64,000 nucleotides of DNA from Oasisia sp. SBJ-2009. Its lineage: Eukaryota; Annelida; Polychaeta; Sabellida; Siboglinidae. Position 1 is the stretch's first letter, and each line of letters opens with the position of its first letter. The notes under the pieces were generated by a model. The model did no database searches, was not told the DNA's origin, and saw only the letters and a list, made by a program, of their open reading frames with translations. The stretch lies in assembly GCA_964017155.1 (NCBI GenBank), contig OZ024856.1, positions 994,501 to 1,058,500 of the forward strand, read 5' to 3'. Shown here one piece after another: positions 32,465 through 44,791 of this stretch. The translations under genes and the position numbers were made by a program.

Positions 32465-35400
32465 AAATGCCTCGTCATCTCATCTAGTTAGTGATTCATT
32501 ATTACTCCCGCCGTTAACCCAACGGTCGGCACGGAATTATGTTGAAAAGAATGTAAACAGACATCTACGCTTCCCCAACTGATCCCCCGTATAAGGGTCG
32601 GACTTTGTCGTTTTCCTCGATTTGTTTCCAAAAGTTGGCAAGACGACGGGCACGGTCAGTTGGTTTCCTCGAGAGATTCGTAGTTACACCCGGTGCGTGG
32701 CACACGCCCGAGAACACCGACCGGCGCGTCGAACTTGGCCGTTTCTCTCCATACTCAAAACTTATCCACAGTAGACGGCTCGGACTTGGTCGTTTTCCTC
32801 GATTTGTTTCCAAAGGTTGGCAAAACGACGCGTCCGGTCATTCGTCTACATTCACAAGTGATCGCTACCGTCGTCGAGTCCGTCTTTCCCGTCTCTCTCC
32901 CTCCGCCGGCCAAGCCGGGCCGGGCCGGACCTGGCCGGGCCGGGCCGCGCCGGGCCGTTACCGTCGGCCGGCCGAGCTTCGGAACGCGACCAGCGGCAAG
33001 GCTTCGGCGCACACGACCGGGACGGGCTTCGGCATGCGACCGGCGGCCGGGCTTCGGAACGCGACCAGGCTTCGGCGCACACGACCGGGCCAGGTTTCGG
33101 CACGCCGCTTCCTCAACTGATCCCCCGTAGACGGGTCGGACTTTGTCGTTTTCCTCGAGTTGTCCAACTATCACCCTGTTAAGGTCGTCAAATGCCTCGT
33201 CACCTCATCTAGTTAGTGGTTCATTATTACTCCCGCCGTTTACGCACCGGTCTCACGGAATTCTGTTGAAAAGAATGTAAACAGACATTTACGTTTTCCC
33301 AACTGATCCCCCGTAGACGGGTCGGACTACGTCGTTTTCCTAGATTTGTCCAATTATCACCCTGTTAAGGTCGCCAAATGCCTCGTCACCTCATCTAGTT
33401 AGTGGTTCATTATTACTCCCGCCGTTTACCCACCGGTCGGCACGGAATTCTCTTGAAAAGAATGTAAACAGACATTTACGTTTCCCCAACTGATCCCCCG
33501 TAGACGGTTCGGACTTTGTCGTTTTCCTCGATTTGTCCAACTATCACCCTGCTAAGGTCGCCAAATGCCTCGTCATCTCATCTAGTTAGTGGTTCATTAT
33601 TACTCCCGCCGTTTACCCAACGGTCGGCACGGAATTATGTTGAAAAGAATGAAAACAGACATTTACGTTTCCCCAATTGATCCCCCGTAGACGGGTCGGA
33701 CTTGATCGTTTTCGTCGATTTATTGCCAAAGGTTGGCAAAACGACGCGCCCGGTCAGTCGTCTACATGTACAAGTGATCTCTACCGTCGTCGAGTCCGTC
33801 TTTCCCGTCTCTCTCCCTCCGCCGGCCGAGCGGGGCCGGGCCGGTCCGGGCTTGGCCGGACCCGACCGGACCCCACCTCGCAGTGCGGCCGGCCGGGCCG
33901 GGCCGCGCTGGGCCGTTACCGGCGGCCGGCCGGACTTCGGAACGCGACAGGCGGCAAGGCTTCGGCGCACACGACCGGCCGGGCTTCGGCATGCGGCCGG
34001 CGGCCGGGCTTCGGAACTCGACCAGGCTTCGGCGCACACGACCGGGCCAGGTTTCGACACGCCGCTTCCTCAACTGATCCCCCGTAGACGGGACGGACTT
34101 TGTCGTTTTCCTCGAGTTGTCCAACTATCACCCTGTTAAGGTCGTCAAATGCCTCGTCACCTCATCTAGTTAGTGGTTCATTATTACTCCCGCCGTTTAC
34201 CCACCGGTCACACGGAATTCTGTTGAAAAGAATGTAAACAGACATTTAAGTTTTCCCAACTGATCCCCCGAAGACGGGTCGGACTTTGTCGTTTTCCTAG
34301 ATTTGTCCAACTATCACCTTGTTATGGTCGCCAAATGCCTCGTCACCTCATCTAGTTAGTGGTTCATTATTACTCCCGCCGTTTACCCACCGGTCTCACG
34401 GAATTCTGTTGAAAAGAATGTAAACAGACATTTAAGTTTTCCCAACTGATCCCCCGAAGACGGGTCGGACTTTGTCGTTTTCCTAGATTTGTCCAACTAT
34501 CACCTTGTTATGGTCGCCAAATGCCTCGTCACCTCATCTAGTTAGTGGTTCATTATTACTCCCGCCGTTTACCCACCGGTCGGCACGGAATTCTGTTGAA
34601 AAGAATGTAAACAGACATTTACGTTTCCTCAACTGATCCCCCGTAGACGGGTCGGACTTTGTCGTTTTCCTCGATTTGTTTCCAAAAGTTGGCAAGACGA
34701 CGCGCACGGTCAGTTGGTTTCCTCGAGAGAGTCGTAGTTACACCCCGTGCGTGGCACACGCCCGAGAAGACCGACCAGCGCGTCGAACTTAGCCGTTTCT
34801 CTCGATTCTCAAAACTGATCCCCCGTAGACGGCTCGGACTTGGTCGTTTTCCTCGATTTGTTTCCAAAGGTTGGCAAAACGACGCGCGCGGTCATTCGTC
34901 TACATCTCTCCCTCCACCAGCCGAACCGGGCCGGGCCGCGGCGGGCCGTTACCGGGGGCCGGCCGGACTTCGGAACGCGACCGGCGGCAAGGCTTCGGCG
35001 CACACGACCGGGCCGGCCGGGCTTCGGCATGCAACCGGCGGCCGGGCTTCGGAACGCGACCAGGCTTTGGCGCACACGACCAGGCCAGGTTTCGGCACGC
35101 CGCTTCCTCAACTGATCCCCCGTAGACGGGTCGGACTTTGTCATTTTCCTCGGTTTGTCCAACTATCACCCTGTTAAGGTCGCCAAATGCCTCGTCACCT
35201 CATCTAGTTAGTGGTTCATTATTACTCCCGCCGTTTACCCACCGGTCGCACGGAATTCTGTTGAAAAGAATGTAAACAGACATTTACGTTTCCCAAACTG
35301 ATCCCCCGTAGACGGGTCGGACTTTGTCGTTTTCCTGGATTTGCCCAATTATCACCCTGCTAAGGTCGCCAAATGCCTCGTTATCTCATCTAGTTAGTGA

Positions 35401-35832
35401 TTCATTATTACTCCCGCCGTTAACCCAACGGTCGGCACGGAATTATGTTGAATAGAATGTAAACAGACATCTACGCTTCCCCAACAGATCCCCCGTAGAC
35501 GGGTCGGACTTTGTCGTTGTCCTCGATTTGTTTCCAAAAGTTGGCAAGACGACGCGCACGGTCAGTTGGTTTCCTCGAGAGAGTCGTAGTTACACCCCGC
35601 GCGTTGCACACGCCCGAGAACACCGACCGGCGCGTCGAACTTGGCCGTTTCTCTCGATTCTCAAAACTGATCCCCCGTAGACGGCTCGGACTTGGTCGTT
35701 TCCCTCGATTTGTTTCCAAAGTTTGGCAAAACGACGTGCCCGGTCATTCGTCCACATGCACAAGTGATCGCTACCGTCGTCGAGTCCGTCTTTCCCGTCT
35801 CTCTCCATCCGCCGGCCGAGCCGGGTCGGGCC
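32423..35832 (-). repeat. Inverted 3.4 kb segment of the R array
   Basis: All monomers here run on the minus strand: junctions read AACTGATCCCCCGTAGACGG and A units show CCTGTTAAGGTCGCCAAATG. D units are at 32,759-33,114, 33,675-34,071 and 34,813-35,109, and half a D from 35,665 to 35,832. The reverse complement of 35,832 down to about 34,450 is collinear with 50,110 to about 51,450 in the second R array, sharing rare variants (CCAAACTTTGG, GTGCAACGCGCGGGG, ACCATAACAAGG). One D (33,675) is unusual in being followed, in its own direction, by an A unit. Confidence 0.9.
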
Positions 35833-35906
35833 GGCCCGGCCCGGCTTGGCCGGCGGAGGGAGTGAGACGGGAAAGACGGACTCGACGACGGTAGCGATCA
35901 CTTGTG
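35759..35906. repeat. Inverted-repeat junction 2 (centre ~35,833), two half D units
   Basis: The D-unit tail CACAAGTGATCGCTACCGTC on the left (from 35,759) meets its mirror ending GACGGTAGCGATCACTTGTG (to 35,906). The outer 42 bp of each arm are perfectly complementary and the GC-rich centre is imperfect. Symmetry extends outward as D/2-C-A-A-D on both sides, about 1 kb per arm. An array D unit was split here and joined tail to tail with another. Confidence 0.92.
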
Positions 35907-38900
35907 AATGTAGACGAATGACCGGACGCGTCGTTTTGCCAACCTTTGGAAACAAATCGAGGAAAACGACTAAGTCCGAGCCGTCTACTGGGGATAAGTT
36001 TTGAATATGGAGAGAAACGGCCAAGTTCGACGCGCCGGTTGGTGTTCTCGGGCGTGTGCCACGCACGGGGTGTAACTACGACTCTCTCGAGGAAACCAAC
36101 TGACCGTGCCCGTCGTCTGGCCAACTTTTGGAAACAAATCGAGGAAAACGACAAAGCCCGACCCGTCTACGGGGGATCAGTTGGGGAAGCGTAGATGTCT
36201 GTTTACATTCTTTTCAACATAATTCCGTGCCGACCGTTGGGTTATCGGCGGGAGTAATAATGATTCACTAACTAGATGAGATGACGAGGCATTTGGCGAC
36301 CTTAGCAGGGTGATAGTTGGACAAATCCAGGAAAACGACAAAGTCCGACCCGTCTACGGGGGATCAGTTAAGGAAACGTAAATGTCTGTTTACATTCTTT
36401 CAACAGAATTCCGTGACGACCGGTGGGTAAACGGCGGGAGTAATAATGAACCACTAACTAGATGAGGTGACGAGGCATTTGACGACCTTAACAGGGTGAT
36501 AGTTGGACAACTCGAGGAAAACGACAAATTCCGACCCGTCTACGGGGGATCAGTTGAGGAAGCGGCGTGCCGAAACCTGCCCCGGTCGTGTGCGCCGAAG
36601 CCTGGTCGCGTTCCGAAGCCCGGCCGCCGGTCGCATGCCGAAGCCCGGCCTGGTCGTGTGCGCCGAAGCCTTGCCGCTGGTCGCGTTCCGAAGCCCGGTC
36701 GCCCGACGGTAACAGCCCGGCGCGGCCCGGCCCGGCCAGGTCCGGCCCGGCCCGGCTTGGCCGGCGGAGGGAGAGAGACGGGAAAGACGGACTCGACGAC
36801 GGTAGCGATCACTTGTGAATGTAGACGAATGACCGGACGCGTCGTTTTGCCAACCTTTGGAAACAAATCGAGGAAAACGACTAAGTCCGAGCCGTCTACT
36901 GGGGATAAGTTTTGAGTATGGAAATCGAGGAAAACGACAAAGCCCGATCCGTCTACGGGGGATCAGTTGGGGAAGCGTAGATGTCTGTTTACATTCTTTT
37001 CAACATAATTCCGTGCCGACCGTTGGGTTAACGGCGGGAGTAATAATGAATCACTAACTAGATGAGATGACGAGGCATTTGGCGACCTTAGCAGGGTGAT
37101 AGTTGGACAAATCCAGGAAAACGACAAAGTCCGAACCGTCTACGGGGGATCAGTTAAGGAAACGTAAATGTCTACATTCATTCAACAGAATTCCGTGCCG
37201 ACCGTTGGGTTAAGGGCGGGAGTAATAATGAATCACTAACTAGATGAGATGACGAGGCATTTGGCGACCTTAGCAGGGTGATAGTTGGACAAATCCAGGA
37301 AAACGACAAAGTCCGACCCGTCTACGGGGGATCAGTTGAGGAAGCGGCGTGCCGAAACCTGGCCCGGTCGTGTGCGCCGAAGCCTGGTCGCGTTCCGAAG
37401 CCCGGCCGCCGGTCGCATGCCGAAACCCGGCCCGGTCGCGTGCGCCGAAGCCTTTCCGCCTGTCGCGTTCCGAAGCCCGGCCGGCCGCCGGTAACGGCCC
37501 TGCACGGTCCGGCCAGATCCGGCCCGGCCCGGCCCGGCTCGGCCGGCGGAGGGAGAGAGACGGGAAAGACGGACTCGACGACGGTAGAGATCACTTGTAC
37601 ATGTAGACGAATGACCGGGCGAGTCGTTTTGCCAACCTTTGGCAATAAATCGACGAAAACTACCAAGTCCGAGCCGTCTACGGGGCATCAGTTTTGAGAA
37701 TCGAGAGAAACGGCCAAGTTCGAAGCGCCGGTCGGTCTTCTCGGGCGTGTGCCAAGCACGGGGTGTAGCTACGACACTCTCGAGGAAACCAACTGACCTT
37801 GAGCGTCGTCTTGCCAACTTTTGGAAACAAATCGAGGAAATCGACAAAGTCCGACCTGTCTACGGGGGATCAGTTGGGGAAACGTAAATGTATGTTTACA
37901 TTCTTTTCAACAGAATTCTGTGCCGACTGATGGGTAAACGGCGGGAGTAATAATGAACCACTAACTAGATGAGATGACGAGGCATTTGGCGACCTTAGTA
38001 GGGTGATAGTTGGACAAATCGAGGAAAACGACAAAGTCCGACCCGTCTACGGGGGATCAGTTGAGGAAGCGGCGTGCCGAAACCTGGCCCGGTCGTGTGC
38101 GCCGAAGCCTGGTCGCGTTCTGAAGCCCGGCAGCCGGTCGCATGCCGAAGCCCGGCCCGGTCGTGTGCACCGAAGCATTGCCGCCGGTCGCGTTCCGAAG
38201 TCCGGCCGGCCGCCGGTAACGGCCCGCCACGGCCAGGCCCGGCTCAGCCGGCGGAGGGAGAGATGTAGACGAATGACCGCGCGCGTCGTTTTGCCAACCT
38301 TTCGAAACAAATCGAGGAAAACGACCAAGTCGGAGCATTTTAAGGGGGATCAGTTTTGAGAATCGAGAGAAACGCCCAAGTTCGACGCGCCGGTCGGTCT
38401 TCTCGGGCGTGTGCCACGCACGGGGTGTAACTACGACTCTCTCGAGGAAACCAACTGACCGTGCGCGTCGTCTTGCCAACTTACGACAAAGTCCGACCCG
38501 TCTACGGGGGATCAGTTGGGGAAACGTAAATGTCTGTTTACATTCTTTTCAACAGAATTCCGTGCCGACCGGTGGGTAAACGGCGGAAGTAATAATGAAC
38601 CACTAACTAGATGAGATGACGAGGCATTTGGCGACCTTAGCAGGGTGATAGTTGGACAAATCGAGGAAAACGACAAAGTCCGACCCGTCTACGGGGGATC
38701 AGTTGGGGAAACGTAAATGTCTGTTTACATTCTTTTCAAGAGAATTCCTTGCCGACCGGTGGGTAAACGGCGGAAGTAATAATGAACCACTAACTAGATG
38801 AGGTGACGAGGCATTTGGCGACCTTAACAGGGTGATAATTGGACAAATCTAGGAAAACGACATAGTCCGACCCGTCTACGGGGGATAAGTTGGGGAAGCG

Positions 38901-41900
38901 TAAATGTCTGTCTTCATTCTTTTAAACAGAATTCCGTGCCGACCGGTGGGTAAACGGCGGGAGTAATAAGGAACCACTGGCTAGATGAGGTGACGAGGCA
39001 TTTGACGACCTTAACAGGGTGATAGTTGGACAACTCGAGGAAAACGTCCGACCCGTCTACTGGGGATCAGTTGAGGAAGCGGCGTGCCGAAACCTGGCCC
39101 GGTCGTGTGCGCCGAAGCCTGGTCGCGTTCCGAAGCCCGGCCGCCGGTCGCATGCCGAAGCCCGGCCCGGTCGTGTGCGCCGAAGCCTTGCCGCTGGTCG
39201 CGTTCCGAAGCCCGGCCGGCCGACGGTAACGGCCCGGCGCGGCCCGGCCCGGCCAGGTCCGGCCCGGCCCGGCATGGCCGGCGGAGGGAGAGAGACAGGA
39301 AAGACGGACTCGACGACGGTAGCGATCACTTGTGAATGTAGACGAATGACCGGACGCGTCGTTTTGCCAACCTTTGGAAACAAATCGAGGAAAACGACTA
39401 AGTCCGAGCCGTCTACTGGGGATAAGTTTTGAGTATGGAGAGAAACGGCCAAGTTCGACGCGCCGCTCGGTGTTCTCGGGCGTGTGCCACGCACGGGGTG
39501 TAACTACGACTCTCTCGAGGAAACCAACTGACCGTCCGCGTCGTCTTGCCATCTTTTGGAAACAAATCGACGAAAACGACAAAGTCCGTCCGTCTACGGG
39601 GGATCAGTTGAGGAAGCGGCGTGCCGAAACCTGGCCCGGTCGTGTGCGCAGAAGCCTGGTAGCGTTCCGAAGCCCGGCCGCCGGTCGCATGCCGAAGCCC
39701 GGCCCGGTCGTGTGCGCCGAAGACTTGTCGCTGGTCGCGTTCCGAAGCCCGGCCGGCCGCCGGTAACGGCCCGGCACGGCCCGGCCAGGCACGACCAGGT
39801 CCAGCCCGGCACGGCTCGGCCGGCGGAGGGAGAGAGACGGGAAAGACGGACTCGACGACGGTAGAGATCACTTGTGCATGTAGACGAATGACCGGGCGCG
39901 TCGTTTTGCCAACCTTTGGAAACAAATCGAGTAAAATGACCAAGTCCGAGCTGTCTACGGGGGATAAGTTTTGAGAATCGAGGGAAACGGCCAAGTTCGA
40001 CACGCCGCTCGGTGTTCTCGGGCGTGTGCCACGCACGGGGTGTAACTACGACTCTCTCGAGGAAACCAACCGACCGTGCCCGTCGTCTTGCCAACTTTTG
40101 GAAACAAATCGAGGAAAACGACAAAGTCAGACCCGTCTACGGGGGAACAGTTGGGGAAGCGTAGATGTCTGTTCACATTCTTTTCAACATAATTCCGTGC
40201 CGACCGTTGGGTTAACGGCGGGAGTAATAATGAATCACTAACTAGATGAGATGACGAGGCATTTGGCGACCTTAGCAGGGTGATAGTTGGACAAATCCAG
40301 GAAAACGACAAAGTCCGACCCGTCTACGGGGGATCAGTTAAGGAAACGTAAATGTCTGTTTACCATTCTTTCAACAGAATTCCGTGACGGCCGGTGGGTA
40401 AACGGCGGGAGTAATATTGAACCACTAACTAGATGAGATGACGAGGCATTTGGCGACCTTAGCAGGGTGATAATTGGACAAATCGAGGAAAACGACCAAG
40501 TCCGAGCTGTCTACGGGGGATCAGTATTGAGATTCGAGAGAAACGGCCAAGTTCGACGCGCCGGTCGGTCTTCTCGGGCGTGTGTCACGCACGAGGTGTA
40601 ACTACGACTCTCTCGAGGAAACCAACTGACCGTGCGCGTCTTCTTGCCATCTTTTGGAAACAAATCGAGGAAAACGACAAAGTCCGTCCGGTCTGCGGGG
40701 GATCAGTTGAGGAAGCGGCGTGCCGAAACCTGGCCCGGTCGTGTGCGCCGAAGCCTGTTCGCGTTCCGAAGCCCGGCAGCCGGTCGCATGCCGAAGCCCG
40801 GCCCGGTCGTGTGCGCCGAAGCATTGCCGCCGGTCGCGTTCCGTAGTCCGGCCGGCCGCCGGTAACGGCGCGCCGCGGCCCGGCCCGGCGCGGCCGGCGG
40901 AGGGGAGATGTAGACGAATGACCGCGCGCGTCGTTTTGCCAACCTTTGGAAACAAATCGAGGAAAACGACAAAGTCCGAGCCGTCTACGGGGATCAGTTT
41001 TGAGAATCGAGAGAAACGGCCAAGTTCGAAGCGACGGTCGGTCTTCTCGGGCGTGTGCTAAACACGGGGTGTAACTACGACTCTCTCGACGAAACCAACT
41101 GACCTTGCGCGTCGTTTTGCCAACCTTTGGAAACAAATCGAGGAAAACGACAAAGTCCGACCCGTCTACGGGGGATCAGTTGGGGAAACGTAAATGTCTG
41201 TTTACATTCTTTTCAACAGAATTCCGTGCCGACCGGTGGGTAAACGGCGGGAATAATAATGTATCACTAACTAGATGAGGTGACGAGGCATTTGGCGACC
41301 TTAACAGGGTGATAGTTGGACAAATCGAGGAAAACGACCAAGTCCGAGCTGTCTACGGGGGATCAGTATTGAGATTCGAGAGAAACGGCCAAGTTCGACG
41401 CGCCGGTCGGTCTTCTCGGGCGTGTGCCACGCACGAGGTGTAACTACGACTCTCTCGAGGAAACCAACTGACCGTGCCCGTCGTCTTGCCATCTTTTGGA
41501 AACCAATCGAGGAAAACGACAAAGTCCGTCCGGTCTACGGGGGATCAGTTGAGGAAGCGGCGTGCCGAAACCTGGCCCGGTCGTGTGCGCCGAAGCCTGG
41601 TCGCGTTCCGAAGCCCGGCAGCCGGTCGCATGCCGAAGCCCGGCCCGGTCGTGTGCGCCGAAGCATTGCCGCCGGTCGCGTTCCGTAGTCCGGCCGGCCG
41701 CCGGTAACGGCGCGCCGCGGCCCGGCCCGGCGCAGCCGGCGGAGGGGAGATGTAGACGAATGACCGCGCGCGTCGTTTTGCCAACCTTTGGAAACAAATC
41801 GAGGAAAACGGCAAAGACCGAGCCGTCTACGGGGGATCAGTTTTGAGAATCGAGAGAAACGGCCAAGTTCGACGCGCCGGTCGGTCTTCTCGGGCGTGTG

Positions 41901-43600
41901 CCACGCATGGGGTGTAACTACGACTCTCTCGAGGAAACCAACTGACCGTCCGCGTCGTCTTGCCATCTTTTGGAAACAAATCGACGAAAACGACAAAGTC
42001 CGTCCCGTCTACGGGGGATCAGTTGAGGAAGCGGCGTGCCGAAACCTGGCCCGGTCGTGTGCGCAGAAGCCTGGTAGCGTTCCGAAGCCCGGCCGCCGGT
42101 CGCATGCCGAAGCCGGCCCGGTCGTGTGCGCCGAAGCCTTGTCGCTGGTCGCGTTCCGAAGCCCGGCCGGCCGCCGGTAACGGCCCGGCACGGCCCGGCC
42201 AGGCACGACCAGGTCCAGCCCGGCACGGCTCGGCCGGCGGAGGGAGAGAGACGGGAAAGACGGACTCGACGACGGTAGAGATCACTTGTGCATGTAGACG
42301 AATGACCGGGCGCGTCGTTTTGCCAACCTTTGGAAACAAATCGAGGAAAATGACCAAGTCCGAGCCGTCTACGGGGGATAAGTTTTGAGAATCGAGGGAA
42401 ACGGCCAAGTTCGACACGCCGCTCGGTGTTCTCGGGCGCGTGCCACGCACGGGGTGTAACTACGACTCTCTCGAGGAAACCAACCGACCGTGCCCGTCGT
42501 CTTGCCAACTTTTGGAAACAAATCGAGGAAAACGACAAAGTCAGACCCGTCTACGGGGGATCAGTTGGGGAAGCGTAGATGTCTGTTCACATTCTTTTCA
42601 ACATAATTCCGTGCCGACCGTTGGGTTAACGGCGGGAGTAATAATGAATCACTAACTAGATGAGATGACGAGGCATTTGGCGACCTTCGCAGGGTGATAG
42701 TTGGACAAATCCAGGAAAACGACTAAGTCCGACCCGTCTACGGGGGATCAGTTAAGGAAACGTAAATGTCTGTTTACATTCTTTCAACGGAATTCCGTGA
42801 CGACCGGTGGGTAAACGGCGGGAGTAATATTGAACCACTAACTAGATGAGATGACGAGGCATTTGGCGACCTTAGCAGGGTGATAATTGGACAAATCGAG
42901 GAAAACGACAAAGTCCGACCCGTCTACGGGGGATCAGTTGGGGAAACGTAAATGTCTGTTTACATTCTTTTCAACAGAATTCCGTGCCGACCGGTGGGAA
43001 AACGGCGGGAGTAATAATGTACCACTAACTAGATGAGGTGACGAGGCATTTGGCGACCTTAACAGGGTGATAGTTGGACAAATCGTGGAAAACGACCAAG
43101 TCCGAGCTGTCTACGGGGGATCAGTATTGAGATTCGAGAGAAACGGCCAAGTTCAACGCGCCGGTCGGTCTTATCGGGCGTGTGCCACGCACGAGGTGTA
43201 ACTACGACTCTCTCGAGGAAACCAACTGACCGTGCGCGTCTTCTTGCCATCTTTTGGAAACAAATCGAGGAAAACGACAAAGTCCGTCCGGTCTACGGGG
43301 GATCAGTTCAGGAAGCGGCGTGCCGAAACCTGGCCCGGTCGTGTGCGCCGAAGCCTGGTCGCGTTCCGAAGCCCGGCAGCCGGTCGCATGCCGAAGCCCG
43401 GCCCGGTCGTGTGCGCCGAAGCATTGCCGCCGGTCGCGTTCCGTAGTCCGGCCGGCCGCCGGTAACGGCGCGCCGCGGCCCGGCCCGGCGCGGCCGGCGG
43501 AGGGGAGATGTAGACGAATGACCGCGCGCGTCGTTTTGCCAACCTTTGGAAACAAATCGAGGAAAACGACAAAGTCCGAGCCGTCTACGGGGGATCAGTT
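35833..43600 (+). repeat. R array, forward portion, first macro-repeat
   Basis: A, C and D units of the R subfamily. D units start at 36,556, 37,338, 38,063, 39,073, 39,610, 40,709, 41,551, 42,025 and 43,309 (plus half at 35,833-36,000). Short D units of ~292 bp (38,063, 40,709, 41,551, 43,309) lack the AGACGGGAAAGACGG to CACTTGTGCATG stretch kept in the 356-361 bp long forms. The region 39,610-40,450 recurs 2,414 bp downstream at 42,025 with few changes. Almost every D is followed by a C. The last D, ending at 43,600, is followed by an L-type A unit, which marks the R-to-L switch. No gene seen. Confidence 0.9.
36912..36968 (+). repeat. Internally deleted C unit
   Basis: Only 57 bp: TTGAGTATGG joins directly to AAATCGAGGAAAACGAC, where intact C units have ~125 bp more (for example from 36,001). 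The lost part includes the whole 28S-like core. The break is at a GGA/GGAAA microhomology present at both edges. Confidence 0.85.
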
Positions 43601-44791
43601 GGGGAAGCGTAAATGTCTGTCTACATTCTTTTCAACATAATTCGGTGCCGACCGGTGGGTAAACGGCGGGAGTAATAAGGAACCACTAGCTAGATGAGGT
43701 GACAAGGCATTTGGCGACCTTAACAGGGTGATAGTTGGAGAAATCGAGGAAAACGACGACAAAGTCCGATCCGTCTACGGGGGATCAGTTGGGGAAGCGT
43801 AAATATCTGTCTACATTCTTTTCAACAGAATTCCGTACCGACCGGCGGGTAAACGGCGGGAGTAATAAGGATCCACTAACTAGATGAGGTGACGAGGCAT
43901 TTGGCGACCTTAACAGGGTGATAGTTGGAGAAATCGAGGAAAACGACTACAAAGTCCGATCCGTCTACGGGGGATCAGTTGGGGAAGCGTAAATGTATGT
44001 CTACATTCTTTTCAACAGAATTCCGTGCCGACCGGTGGGTAAACGGCGGGAGTAATAAGGAACCACTAGCTAGATGAGGTGACGAGGCATTTGGCGACCT
44101 TAACCGGGTGATAGTTGGAGAAATCGAGGAAAACGACGACAAAGTCCGATCCGTCAACGGGGGATCAGTTGAGCAAGCGGCGTGCCGAAACCTGGCCCGG
44201 TCGTGTGCGCCGAAGCCTGGTCGCGTTCCGAAGCCCGGCCGCCGGTCGCACGCCGAAGCCCGGCCCGGTCGTGTGCGCCGAAGCCTTGCCGCCGGACGCG
44301 TTCCGAAACCCGCCCGGGCGCCGGTAACTGCCCGGGGCGGCCCGGCCCGGCCGCACGGCGAGGTGCGGTCCGGTCCGGCCGGGCCCAGCGCGGTCAGGCC
44401 GGGCACGGCCCGGCCGGCAGAGAGACAGAGACGGGAAAGACGGACTCGACGACGGTAGAGATCACTTGTGCATGTAGACGAATGACCGACCGTACGCGTC
44501 GTTTTGCCAACTTTTGGAAACAAATCGAGAAAAACGACGAAGTCCTATCCGTCTACGGGGGATCAGTTCTGCGAATCGAGAAAAACGTCAAAGTTCGACG
44601 CGCCGGTCGGTCTTCTCGGGCGTGTGTCGCGCACGGGGAGTAACTACGACTCTCTCGAGGAAACCCAATGGCCGTGCGCGTCATTTTACCAACTTTCGCA
44701 AAAAAATCGAGGAAAACGACAAAGTCCTATCCGTCTACGGGGGATCAGTTGGGGAAACGAGAATTTCTGTTTAAACCTGTTTCAACAAAGT
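43601..44791 (+). repeat. Short L array preceding the second GCCGT array
   Basis: L-type A units resume exactly after the junction motif ending at 43,600. They share rare variants with 25,340-27,280 (AATTCGGTGCCGACC, GTGACAAGGCATTTGG, GCGTAAATATCTGTC, AAGGATCCACTAAC). Then follow a D unit (44,171-44,568, twin of 27,279-27,676), one C unit and the AG unit that holds the pentamer array. The L array is thus at least 27.9 kb in the first macro-repeat but only 1.2 kb in the second. Confidence 0.9.

Noticed and set aside
32605..33120. Recurrent 110-210 residue Arg/Pro-rich open frames in D and C units across the R array
   Set aside because: They recur because the monomers recur. They lie in several frames and both strands over the same DNA and are rich in Arg and Pro from CCGG tracts. 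No domain or codon signal seen.
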